NCBI RefSeq assembly: GCF_002283365.1
Contig: NZ_MQWD01000001.1
Location: 3,545,951 to 3,609,950, forward strand
Length of the DNA stretch: 64,000 nt
Source of the DNA: Rubrivirga marina
Lineage (GTDB): Bacteria > Bacteroidota > Rhodothermia > Rhodothermales > Rubricoccaceae
Direction of reading: 5' to 3'
This document shows, piece after piece, positions 26,402 to 34,458 of the stretch. The first letter of the stretch is position 1; every line of letters begins with the position of its first letter. A program made the position numbers and the translations under genes. The notes below the pieces were generated by a model that did no database searches, was not told the origin of the DNA, and worked only from the letters and a program-made list of their open reading frames with translations.

Positions 26402-26432
26402 CCCGCCTCGGGCGCTGGTCCACCGAGGCGGG
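26402..26432. repeat. Dispersed palindrome hairpin after the membrane-protein gene
   Basis: CCCGCCTCGG, 11-base loop, CCGAGGCGGG. It lies about 40 bases after the upstream gene's stop codon and may act as its transcript end, although no T-run follows. Confidence 0.65.
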
Positions 26433-26497
26433 CGGGGCCGTCGGTGAACGCCGGGGGGAGAACGCGCGGAGAGGGCCGGGGCCGGAAGGGCTCCCGG

Positions 26498-26505
26498 TAC
26501 CTTCG
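26498..26505 (+). promoter_or_regulatory. Candidate promoter -7 element of the aldehyde dehydrogenase gene
   Basis: TACCTTCG, 32 bases before ATG 26538, resembles TAnnTTTG. Confidence 0.35.
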
Positions 26506-26537
26506 GGCATCCCTCTTCAGCATCCCCTCCGCACGAC

Positions 26538-28031
26538 ATGGCCGACGCGCCCTTCCTCAACTTCATCGGCGGCGAGTGGGTCGCCGCCGCCTCCGGCGAC
26601 ACCTTCGAGAGCCGCAACCCCGCCGACACGACCGACGTGATCGGCAGCTTCCCGTCGAGCACCGCCGACGACGTGGCCCGCGCCGTCGAGGCCGCCAAGG
26701 AGGCGTTCAAGACGTGGCGTCTGGTCCCGGCGCCCAAGCGCGGCGAGATCCTCAAGCGCGTCGGCGACCTCATGACCGAGCGGAAGTCCGAGATCGCCCG
26801 CGCCATGACGCGCGAGATGGGCAAGCCGTTCTTCGAGACCAAGGGCGACGTCCAGGAGGCCATCGACACGGCCTACTATGCCATGACGATGGGCCGCCAG
26901 CTCTTCGGCCACACGGTCCCGTCGGAGATGAACAACAAGTTCAACATGACGGTCCGCCGACCGATCGGCGTGTGCGGCCTCATCACGGCCTGGAACTTCC
27001 CGGTGGCCGTTCCGACGTGGAAGATGTTCCCCGCCATCCTGAGCGGCAACACGGTCGTGTTCAAGCCCTCCGAGGACGCCCCGCACTCGGGCGCCCTCCT
27101 CGTCCAGGTGCTGGAGGACGCCGGCGTGCCCGCGGGCGTCGTCAACCTCGTCCAGGGCGCCGGCGAGACGGGCCAGGCCATCGTCGACCACGAGGACGTC
27201 GCGGCCATCTCGTTCACGGGCTCCTCGGAGACCGGCGCGGGGATCGCCTCCAGCGCCGCCAAGCGGCACGCCCGCGTGTCCCTCGAGATGGGCGGAAAGA
27301 ACCCGGCCATCGTGATGGAGGACGCCGACCTCGACCTCGCCATGGAGGGGATGATCTGGGGCGCCTACGGCACGACGGGCCAGCGCTGCACCGCGACGAG
27401 CCGCCTGATCGTCCACGAGGACGTCCACGACGAGCTCGTGGAGCGCGTCAAGGCGAAAGCCTCCGAGCTCCGGCTCGGGTACGGCAACGACGACGACACG
27501 GACATGGGCCCGCTCATCAACCAGAAGGCCCTCGACAAGGTCACGAGCTACATGGACGTGGCCCGCGAGGACGGCGCGACGATCGCCATGGGCGGCGAGC
27601 GCGCGACCGGCGACGGCCTCGACGACGGCTTCTTCTTCCAGCCGACGCTCTTCACCGGCGTGACGCGCGACATGCGCGTGGCCCGCGAGGAGATCTTCGG
27701 GCCGGTCCTCTCGGTCATCAAGGTCACGTCGTTCGACGAGGCCATCGAGGTCGCCAACGACGTGGCCTACGGGCTCTCGTCGGCCGTCTACACGAGCGAC
27801 ATCGCGCGGGCCTTCCGCGCGCTCCGCGACATCGACGCCGGCATCACCTACATCAACGGGCCGACGATCGGGGCCGAGGCGCACATGAGCTTCGGCGGCG
27901 TCAAGGCGACGGGCAACGGCCACCGCGAGGGCGGCTGGGAGGTCTACGACTTCTACACGGAGACGAAGACCTGCTACATCGACTTCTCGGGCGGCCTCCA
28001 GCGCGCCCAGATCGACAACTACGACGACTAG
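26538..28031 (+). CDS. NAD(P)-dependent aldehyde dehydrogenase
   Basis: An ALDH-superfamily enzyme of 497 aa that oxidises an aldehyde to an acid. The substrate-binding/NAD region shows ITAWNFPVAVPTWKMFPAIL and KPSEDAPHS. The general base Glu250 lies in LEMGGKNPAIV and the nucleophile Cys284 in GTTGQRCTATSRL. Late motifs are EEIFGPVLSVIK and FGGVKATGNGHREGG. The last motif resembles ketoglutarate-semialdehyde and aminoadipate-semialdehyde dehydrogenases, so a semialdehyde substrate is plausible but not proven. It has its own promoter-like element and a strong hairpin downstream, so it is probably monocistronic. Confidence 0.93.
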   Translation: MADAPFLNFIGGEWVAAASGDTFESRNPADTTDVIGSFPSSTADDVARAVEAAKEAFKTWRLVPAPKRGEILKRVGDLMTERKSEIARAMTREMGKPFFETKGDVQEAIDTAYYAMTMGRQLFGHTVPSEMNNKFNMTVRRPIGVCGLITAWNFPVAVPTWKMFPAILSGNTVVFKPSEDAPHSGALLVQVLEDAGVPAGVVNLVQGAGETGQAIVDHEDVAAISFTGSSETGAGIASSAAKRHARVSLEMGGKNPAIVMEDADLDLAMEGMIWGAYGTTGQRCTATSRLIVHEDVHDELVERVKAKASELRLGYGNDDDTDMGPLINQKALDKVTSYMDVAREDGATIAMGGERATGDGLDDGFFFQPTLFTGVTRDMRVAREEIFGPVLSVIKVTSFDEAIEVANDVAYGLSSAVYTSDIARAFRALRDIDAGITYINGPTIGAEAHMSFGGVKATGNGHREGGWEVYDFYTETKTCYIDFSGGLQRAQIDNYDD

Positions 28032-28054
28032 CCGCCCCGGCTCGTCGGCTCGCC

Positions 28055-28088
28055 CCGCCCGCCTCGGTGACCGCGCCGAGGCGGGCGG
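28055..28088 (+). terminator. Palindrome hairpin after the aldehyde dehydrogenase gene
   Basis: Arms CCGCCCGCCTCGG and CCGAGGCGGGCGG (13 bases, perfect) with an 8-base loop, followed by TGTCATATCT. It lies 24 bases after the stop codon and is a copy of the dispersed palindrome. Confidence 0.6.
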
Positions 28089-28170
28089 TGTCATATCTAG
28101 CAGTTGGTATAGACGGACTAGGTACCGGCGGCCCGGCCGCCCGACGTTCGCCCTCTCCTGCCCGACTGCC

Positions 28171-29706
28171 ATGCCGCGTCTCGCCGCCCTTCTCCTCGTC
28201 CTCGCGCATGGGGGCTGCCTGTTCTACCGGGCCGACGTCGACCCCATCGCGCCTGGGCAAGCGCGACTTGTGACGTCACCGCTCCGCGTCCACCTCGACG
28301 ACGGGGCCGTCGCGCTCTTCCCCGACGGCGCGTCCTTTGGGGCCGACAGCGTCCGCGGGCCGAACGCGCTCCTCGTCACGTTCCCAGACAACACGACGGA
28401 GGCGATCCGCGCGGTCGACGCCCGTCGCGTGCTCGGGGCCGAGGTCTACTCGACCGACATCGCCGCCGGGAAGTCGGTCCTCGTGTCGGTCGGCGCGGCG
28501 GCGGTCGCGGCGGTCGCGATCCCGGTCGCGGCCGTCGCCATCTTCGGATCGTGCCCGACGGTCTACGTCGACTCGGCCGGGACGGGGACGCCCACGCTCC
28601 AGGCGGAGCTGTTCTCGAACTCCATCGCGCCCCTCTTCGAGATGCGCGACCGCGACGTGCTCTCGGATGCCGTGCTCGCGCCCGACGGCACGCTCCGGCT
28701 GGAGGTCCGCAACGAGGCCCTCGAGACGCACTACCTCGACGACCTCGCCGTCGAGGCCGTCGCGCACGGGCCGGACGAGCGGGCCGTCCCGGGCGAGGTC
28801 GGCACGGCGCTCGTGCTGAGCGACGAGCGCGCGCCCCTCGCGGCGGTCGACCGGACCGGCCGCGACGTCCTCGCGACGCTCCGCGCATCCGACGCCGAGG
28901 CCTACGAGACGGCCGACGCCGTGACCGAGGCGGTCACGGAGGACGACCTCACCGACACGGTCACGCTGGTCTTCCCCCGCCCCGCCGCCGACTCGGTCGC
29001 CGTCGCGCTCCGGTTTCGGAGCAGCCTCCTCACGACGGTCCTCCTCTACGAGCACATGCTCGGCGGCCAGGGCGCGCGCGCGCTCGACTGGATCGGGCAG
29101 GACATGGCGTCGATCGGGGCCGTGGCCGAGTTCGGCGACTACTACCTCCGCCGCCTCGGGCTCCGCGTCGAGGTGGAGGAGGCCGAAGGGTTCCGCGAGG
29201 TCGGCCGCGTGGCCGAGGCGGGCCCCGTCGCGTGGGCCGAGCGGGCCATCGTGGTGCCGGTCCCCGAGGGCGACGGCCCCTTCCGCGTGCGGCTCCGGTT
29301 CGTCGCTGGGGGCTGGCGGCTCGACCGCGCCTCGCTGGCCGACGTCCGCACCGCCACGCCGACGCGGGTCCCGCTCGACTCCGTGACGGACGACGCCGGG
29401 CAGGACTGGCCGGAGGTCACCGCGCCGCTCGCAGCGACCGACCTCGACTACGCGACCCGCGGGCCGGGCTCCGTGTTCCACGCCATGTTCCGCCCGCCCG
29501 CCGCGGCGCCGGGACGGGGCCAGACGTTCTTCGTCTCGTCCCAGGGCCACTACATCGAGTGGATGCGACCCGACTGGCTCCGCCGGCCCGACCGCGGCCG
29601 GTTCGTCCCCAACGACTCGACGCTCGTCGCCGCGATTGGCACGTGGCGCCGCCTCCGCCACGACTACGAGGCCCGATTCGAGTCGTCCAAGCTCCCGGTC
29701 CGATGA
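28171..29706 (+). CDS. Large lipoprotein of unknown function
   Basis: The 511-residue product has a lipoprotein signal (MPRLAALLLVLAHGGC). Near residues 105-130 a hydrophobic segment (VLVSVGAAAVAAVAIPVAAVAIFG) is followed by SCPTVYV, a pattern of an internal membrane or buried strand next to a Cys. The rest is mostly beta-rich with AAPGRGQTFFVSSQGHYIEWMRPDW near the end. I recognise no family with confidence. It is the first of three exported proteins whose genes overlap (29703 and 30188), so they are likely made together. Confidence 0.8.
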   Translation: MPRLAALLLVLAHGGCLFYRADVDPIAPGQARLVTSPLRVHLDDGAVALFPDGASFGADSVRGPNALLVTFPDNTTEAIRAVDARRVLGAEVYSTDIAAGKSVLVSVGAAAVAAVAIPVAAVAIFGSCPTVYVDSAGTGTPTLQAELFSNSIAPLFEMRDRDVLSDAVLAPDGTLRLEVRNEALETHYLDDLAVEAVAHGPDERAVPGEVGTALVLSDERAPLAAVDRTGRDVLATLRASDAEAYETADAVTEAVTEDDLTDTVTLVFPRPAADSVAVALRFRSSLLTTVLLYEHMLGGQGARALDWIGQDMASIGAVAEFGDYYLRRLGLRVEVEEAEGFREVGRVAEAGPVAWAERAIVVPVPEGDGPFRVRLRFVAGGWRLDRASLADVRTATPTRVPLDSVTDDAGQDWPEVTAPLAATDLDYATRGPGSVFHAMFRPPAAAPGRGQTFFVSSQGHYIEWMRPDWLRRPDRGRFVPNDSTLVAAIGTWRRLRHDYEARFESSKLPVR

Positions 29707-30188
29707 GACGCCTCCCCGTTGTCGGCCTGCTCTTGCTCGCCGGCTGCACCTTCGGCCGGTCGAGCACGGTCGAGCACTACCAGGCGGAGGGCGTCACGCT
29801 CGTCCTCGCCGTTCAGTCGAGCGAGGCGTCGGGAATCATCGCGGGCGAGCTCCTCACGGTCGAGCCCGACGCGTACCTCCTCGACGCCGTGAACCAGATC
29901 GGCGACCCCGTCCGCGTCGTCCGGGTGCCGATGCGCGACATAACGCGAGGGGCTGCCTACTCCGGCCGTTCGCCCCGGGGCGAGGTCCGGAGCGTGGTCG
30001 ACACGCCGCCGGGGATGCGACGGGTTGCGCGGTTGGGCGAGGCCGGCCGGGCGCGGGGGATGGATCTCCAACGCCTCAGTCGGTTTCCCTTTGGCATCCC
30101 CGACGCGGCCCTGAGTCGGCTCCTCGACGCCCGCGTGCAGACCGAGGTGGCCGGCCTCGGCTTCGCCCCGATCCGATCCACCTACTGA
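29703..30188 (+). CDS. Small lipoprotein of unknown function
   Basis: A 161-residue product with signal MRRLPVVGLLLLAGC (clear lipobox LLAGC). The body has a YQAEGVTLVLAVQ segment, GIIAGELLTVEPDAYLLDAV, and a basic C-terminal half. No family recognised. The ATG at 29703 overlaps the upstream stop (ATGA) and its own stop overlaps the next start (TGATG), so translation of all three is probably coupled. Confidence 0.75.
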   Translation: MRRLPVVGLLLLAGCTFGRSSTVEHYQAEGVTLVLAVQSSEASGIIAGELLTVEPDAYLLDAVNQIGDPVRVVRVPMRDITRGAAYSGRSPRGEVRSVVDTPPGMRRVARLGEAGRARGMDLQRLSRFPFGIPDAALSRLLDARVQTEVAGLGFAPIRSTY

Positions 30189-31069
30189 TGCGCACCGCCC
30201 TCCTCCTGCTCCTCGCCGCGCCCCTCGCCGCTCAGCACACGCACGACCACGGGCATCCCCCGACGGCGCTCGACTCGGCGCAGGTCGCGTTCCTGGACAC
30301 CGCCGAGCGCGCCCTCGACGCCTTCGCCGAGCCGGCCGACGCGCTCGCCGCCGGGTTCCGCCCGCTCGGCCCCGACATGCCGCACATGGGCCAGCACTGG
30401 GTCCACCCCGGCCGCGCCGTCAGCCGCACGTTCGCCCCCGCCGAGCCGTCGATGCTGACCTACCTCCCGGTTGACGGCAAGCCCATGTTGACCGGCGCGG
30501 CCTGGACGATCCCCGTCGGGCCGGGCGAGGCGCCGCCGGACTTCCCGTGGCCCGGCGCGTGGCACGCCCACGCGGGCCGGCTCATGGACGAGGCGTTCGG
30601 GCTCGTGCCCCACGGCGTCCGCGACGCCGACCGGCCGCGGCTGGCGATGCTCCACGCCTGGACCGGCGTCCCGAACCCCGAGGGCCCATTCACGGCCGAC
30701 AACTGGGCGCTCCCGTTCGTCCGTGCCGGCGTGCCCGTCCCGCACCACGTCCCGCCCGACGCCGGCCGGGCCGTCGCCCTGGCGGCGGGCTACGCACCGT
30801 TCTTCCGCGAGGCCGTCGTCCGCACCGCCGTGCCGCCGCCCGAGACGCTGACCCGAATCGAGGCCGCGCTCGACGCCTGTGCCGCCGCCGTCCGCACGCT
30901 CCTCGCCGAACGGCCGGCCGAGGCGTCCGACGTCGCCGCGCTCGAGGCCGAGTGGGCCCGCCTCGGGGACGCGATCCGGGAGGCCGCGCCAGACCTCTGG
31001 CCCCGTCTGACGTCGATCTTCAGTGAGGACGTGCACACCGGAACGCACGCGATCGCGTCCGACGACTGA
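30188..31069 (+). CDS. Exported histidine-rich protein of unknown function
   Basis: A signal peptide (MRTALLLLLAAPLAA) is followed by a His cluster (QHTHDHGH) at the mature N-terminus, which may bind metal. Other features: MPHMGQHWVHPG, PWPGAWHAHAGRLMDEAFG, and a C-terminal helical part with one Cys (LDACAAAVRTLL). The many conserved-looking His/Trp residues suggest a metal-binding or oxidoreductase role, but I recognise no family. Length 293 aa. Last gene of the three-gene exported set. Confidence 0.75.
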   Translation: MRTALLLLLAAPLAAQHTHDHGHPPTALDSAQVAFLDTAERALDAFAEPADALAAGFRPLGPDMPHMGQHWVHPGRAVSRTFAPAEPSMLTYLPVDGKPMLTGAAWTIPVGPGEAPPDFPWPGAWHAHAGRLMDEAFGLVPHGVRDADRPRLAMLHAWTGVPNPEGPFTADNWALPFVRAGVPVPHHVPPDAGRAVALAAGYAPFFREAVVRTAVPPPETLTRIEAALDACAAAVRTLLAERPAEASDVAALEAEWARLGDAIREAAPDLWPRLTSIFSEDVHTGTHAIASDD

Positions 31070-31104
31070 GCGGGTCCACTGCGGCACCGAGGCGACGTAG
31101 GTGA

Positions 31105-31266
31105 CCCTCGGGCGACGCCGAGGAACTCCGCGGCGTCCGCATCCTGCGGGCGATCTACGCGGCGGCCGACACCGGGCGGGCCGTACGCCTGTCAGCGAGA
31201 GCCATCATTCCCAACGTTAGGGACGGCCCGCCGCCCGCCTCGGGGGCGCCGTTCGACAGCCGGTGA
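31105..31266 (+). pseudogene. 3' remnant of a Gfo/Idh/MocA-type oxidoreductase gene
   Basis: A 53-codon open stretch ending at TGA 31264 reads GDAEELRGVRILRAIYAAADTGRAVRL, which closely resembles the C-terminal helix of Gfo/Idh/MocA dehydrogenases. It is preceded in frame by a TGA at 31102, has no start codon or Rossmann domain nearby, and ends in PPASGAPFDSR, part of which is encoded by a half-copy of the dispersed palindrome (near 31235). This is best read as the leftover end of a deleted gene. The rest of 31070-31351 shows nothing else I can name. Confidence 0.45.
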
Positions 31267-31351
31267 GGGCACGGCCGGATTCACCGCAGGCATGCGCCGC
31301 GGGATTGGACCCGGGGGTCTACCCTGAACGTCGTCTCCATCCCTGGCCGCC

Positions 31352-32152
31352 ATGCCCGTCTCCATCGAGAAGGCCGTCGGTGCCGGTGCCCCCAACCGGA
31401 GCGCCGACGTCGAGGCCGTCCAGCGCGCGCTCCAGCGCGCCTCCGACCTCACGCTCGACCCGCGCGTCCACCCCGGCCCGGCCGACGGGCTCTGCGGCGA
31501 CGGGACCGAGGGCGCCCTCGAGCGCTTCCAGCGCCGCCTCGGCTTCGGCCGGCCCGACGCCAGGATCGACCCCGGGGGCGTGACGCTGGCCCACCTCAAC
31601 GCGCTCCTCGCCATCGGCGAGGTCGAGATGTCGTTCCCCTTCACTCGCCCCTCGACGCACCCGTTCGAGGGCCCCGGCGCGGGGATGCGCGCGTTCGGGG
31701 CGCGGCGGTCGAGCGGCACCCGCGCCCACGCCGGCGTCGACCTCTATTTCCCCGACTTCACCGAGGTCCTCGCGATCGCCGACGGCGTCGTGACGCGCGG
31801 GCCGGAGGACTTCTACCTCCGGACGTTCGCCATCGAGGTCGACCACGGCCCGTTCGTCGCCCGCTACGGCGAGCTCGCGCCGGACGCCACGCCACCCGTC
31901 AAGAAAGGGGACGAGATCACGCGTGGGCAAGTCGTCGGCCGGGTCGGTATCCTCAAGCACGCCAACGGCAAGCGGCTCAACGTGCCCTCGATGATGCTGC
32001 ACTTCGAGATGTACGACAAGACGCAGACGGGCGGGCTCACCCAGAACAGCACGTCCCGGTCAGCGCGGTGGACGAATGGGGTCCCGTTTTTCCGCCGAAA
32101 GGACCTCATCGACCCGACGGGATTCATGCACCGCGCGCCGCTCCCGGGCTGA
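31352..32152 (+). CDS. Peptidoglycan-binding/M23-fold protein with altered active site
   Basis: A 266-residue protein. Residues about 15-90 are a PG_binding_1-type domain (DVEAVQRALQRASDLT, GPADGLCGDGTEGALERFQRRLGF). The second half has an M23 (LytM-like) fold: RAHAGVDLYFPDFTEVLAIADGVV supplies the H-x3-D zinc ligands and MLHFEMYD the later His. In active M23 enzymes this motif is HxH; here the first His is Met, so the zinc ligands look intact but one catalytic His is missing. No signal peptide is visible, so it may act inside the cell or leave by a non-Sec route. Possibly a structural or inactive relative. Confidence 0.8.
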   Translation: MPVSIEKAVGAGAPNRSADVEAVQRALQRASDLTLDPRVHPGPADGLCGDGTEGALERFQRRLGFGRPDARIDPGGVTLAHLNALLAIGEVEMSFPFTRPSTHPFEGPGAGMRAFGARRSSGTRAHAGVDLYFPDFTEVLAIADGVVTRGPEDFYLRTFAIEVDHGPFVARYGELAPDATPPVKKGDEITRGQVVGRVGILKHANGKRLNVPSMMLHFEMYDKTQTGGLTQNSTSRSARWTNGVPFFRRKDLIDPTGFMHRAPLPG

Positions 32153-32189
32153 GCGGGCCGGGTCCCGGCCCGGGCGTCGGGCGTGCGCG

Positions 32190-32196
32190 TAGCTTG
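32190..32196 (+). promoter_or_regulatory. Candidate promoter -7 element
   Basis: TAGCTTG (within CGTAGCTTG), 20 bases before ATG 32217. Confidence 0.4.
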
Positions 32197-32216
32197 CCGG
32201 CCCTCCTCCCCTGGCC

Positions 32217-32867
32217 ATGGGACTCTTCTCGAAGGACCCCGCGACGCACTTCCCCCTTGTCAAGGGCCGTCGGCTCGACGGCACGGACGTCCAGTTCCCC
32301 CAGGACCTCCCGGCCGACGCGACGCTCGTCGTCGTCCTGTTCCAGGACGCGCTCGACCCGCTGGCCGACCAGTGGGCCCGCCTCGGCGACCGGCTCCGCG
32401 AGGCTCACGGTGAGCGGTTCGCCGTGATCGAGGCGCCGGTCTCGAGCAAGAAGATGAAGTTGCTCGGCGACCTCGGCACGCTCGGCATCCGCGGGCAGAT
32501 CGAGTCCGAGGAGGAGCGCGCGCGGACGGTCCCGCTCTACGCCGACGTCAAGAAGCTCCGCAAGCGGCTCAAGCTCAAGTCCGGCGACGTCTACGCCTTC
32601 CTCCTCCGCCGCGACGGCGGCATCGCGTGGCGCGGCGAGGGCGACATCGACATGGACGAGGTCCAGGACCTGGAGGCCGCCGTCGCGGAGGTGCTGTCTC
32701 GCCCCGTGCCGGACCCGACCGACCACCCGGACCTGGAATCGGACGGAGAGCCAGAAGTTGAGGGCTCGGCGGATGACGAACCGGGGGAGCCGAGCGCCGA
32801 CTCCGTCGACGCGGTCGCCGAGGCGGAGGAGGCCGACGCCCCCGAGCGACCGTCAGCGGCACAGTGA
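32217..32867 (+). CDS. Thioredoxin-like fold protein of unknown function
   Basis: A 216-residue protein. The first 160 residues look like a thioredoxin/ATP10-like fold: FPLVKGRRLDGTDVQFP, then ATLVVVLFQDALDPLADQW, and GDVYAFLLRRDGGIAWRGEGDI, but no CxxC motif is present, so a redox role is unlikely. Residues about 165-216 form an acidic, low-complexity tail (Glu, Asp, Ala, Ser). No signal peptide. It has its own promoter-like element and is convergent with the sugar transferase gene 13 bases away. Confidence 0.65.
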   Translation: MGLFSKDPATHFPLVKGRRLDGTDVQFPQDLPADATLVVVLFQDALDPLADQWARLGDRLREAHGERFAVIEAPVSSKKMKLLGDLGTLGIRGQIESEEERARTVPLYADVKKLRKRLKLKSGDVYAFLLRRDGGIAWRGEGDIDMDEVQDLEAAVAEVLSRPVPDPTDHPDLESDGEPEVEGSADDEPGEPSADSVDAVAEAEEADAPERPSAAQ

Positions 32868-32880
32868 CCGGCCCCGGTCC

Positions 32881-34353
32881 TCAGTAGGCTCCGGAGCCCT
32901 GGGCCACGACGCGGACGGTCCGCACGAGGATCACGGCGTCGAGCCACGGCGACCAGTTCCGGACGTAGTACGGGTCCCACCGCTCCATCCCGAGGTTGCC
33001 GGCGTCGCTCCGGCCGGACACCTGCCACAGGCCGGTGATCCCGGGCCGGACGCGCTCGCGGAGCGACCGGACACGCTCGCTCAGTTCCTCGTGGTGGTAT
33101 CGCGGGAGGGGCCGGGGCCCGACGAGGCTCATCTCACCGCGGAGCACGTTGACGATCTGCGGAATCTCGTCGAGGCTCGTCCGGCGGAGGAACCGGCCGG
33201 GCGCGGTGATGCGCGGGTCCCGCTCCAGCTTGAAGTGCTCCTCCCACTCGGCGCGGAGCACGGGGTCGGCGTCGAGGGCGTCTCGAAGGACTCGTTCGGC
33301 GTTCGGGACCATCGTGCGGAGCTTCCAGGCTTTAAAGAGGGCGCCGTCGGCACCGACACGCTCCTGGGCATAGAACGGGTTGTGGCGGTCGGCGAGCCAC
33401 ACCCACAGGGCGAGGAGGCCGACGAGCGGAGCCCACAGCGGCGCGAGGCCGATGGCCACCAGGAGGTCGGCCGTTCGCTTGACGAAGCGGGGCGCGGTCC
33501 GCGTGAGCGTCGAGGTCAGTTCGAGGCCGAGGACGCCGGCGATGTCGCGGGGCGTGACCCAGAGGCTCGGCGCCTCGAACAGGTCGGGCACGACGACGAC
33601 GGTGGCGTAGCACGAGAGCGGCCCTTCGAGGAGGTCGATCTGGTGGTCGCGGTCGGCTTCGGGGAGCGCGAGGAAGGCGACGGCCGCCTCGGGCGCCACC
33701 TGCGACGTGTCGCCCACGATCGGGATGGCGTCGAGGAATCCGCCCCAGGCGTCGATGTCGTCGGAGAACACGGCGACGGGCGTGTACCCGATGCCGCGCT
33801 CCTCCTGAAGCTGGCGCACGACGCGGGCGCCCGCGAGGCCCGCCCCATAGACGACGGCCGGCACGCCCCACGCGTCGCGCCGCACGAGCGCCGACTTCAC
33901 GCTCCACCGCGCGAGCGGCACGAGCCCGAGCGCCAGAACGCCGGCCGCGCCGATCGCCAGCCGGCTCGACGCGTCGCCGCCCGGGCCGTTCACGTTCGCC
34001 AGCCACAGACCGACGACGGTCGTGGCGAACACGCCCCCGATCACCATCACGACGCGCCGGAGCTCCTCAGCTGCGCCCAGCCCCCAGCCCGGCAGCAGGC
34101 CGGACATCAGGGACACGCCGAGGTAGAGCGGCACCACGCCCCATCCCCAGCCGATCTGGGACCCGGCCTCCCCCATGAGAAGCTGGCGGACGAACCCGGC
34201 CACGAACAGCGCGACGGCCAGGGCCACCCCCTCGGCCGCCGCCACCGACGACGCGTTGCCGAGCCGCCGCTTCGTGTGGCACGCCGTGTGGGACCGGGCG
34301 AGCTCGCGGCGGCGTGAGAACGAGCGGTCCGGCGAGAGGAGAACGGTTTCCAT
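32881..34353 (-). CDS. WbaP-type undecaprenyl-phosphate sugar phosphotransferase
   Basis: A polyprenyl-phosphate hexose-1-phosphate transferase that starts synthesis of a surface glycan at the inner membrane. About five N-terminal membrane segments, then a nucleotide-binding-like domain (VPAVVYGAGLAGARVVRQL), then the C-terminal bacterial sugar transferase domain (residues about 285-490): KRTADLLVAIGLAPLWAPL, NPFYAQERVGADGALFKAWKLRTM, RFLRRTSLDEIPQIVNVLRGEMSLVGPRPL and GITGLWQVSGRSD. Length 490 aa. It lies about 105 bases after the beta-helix gene on the same strand and closes the polysaccharide module. Confidence 0.93.
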   Translation of the reverse strand: METVLLSPDRSFSRRRELARSHTACHTKRRLGNASSVAAAEGVALAVALFVAGFVRQLLMGEAGSQIGWGWGVVPLYLGVSLMSGLLPGWGLGAAEELRRVVMVIGGVFATTVVGLWLANVNGPGGDASSRLAIGAAGVLALGLVPLARWSVKSALVRRDAWGVPAVVYGAGLAGARVVRQLQEERGIGYTPVAVFSDDIDAWGGFLDAIPIVGDTSQVAPEAAVAFLALPEADRDHQIDLLEGPLSCYATVVVVPDLFEAPSLWVTPRDIAGVLGLELTSTLTRTAPRFVKRTADLLVAIGLAPLWAPLVGLLALWVWLADRHNPFYAQERVGADGALFKAWKLRTMVPNAERVLRDALDADPVLRAEWEEHFKLERDPRITAPGRFLRRTSLDEIPQIVNVLRGEMSLVGPRPLPRYHHEELSERVRSLRERVRPGITGLWQVSGRSDAGNLGMERWDPYYVRNWSPWLDAVILVRTVRVVAQGSGAY

Positions 34354-34458
34354 CAGACTCGGGAGGGGCGAGCCGGGTCGTCCAAGCTTCGAGCCGTCGC
34401 GGGGCCTCCCCGCTTTTGATCGGCCCGGAACCGATTCCTGCGTTCCATCTGACGGACC

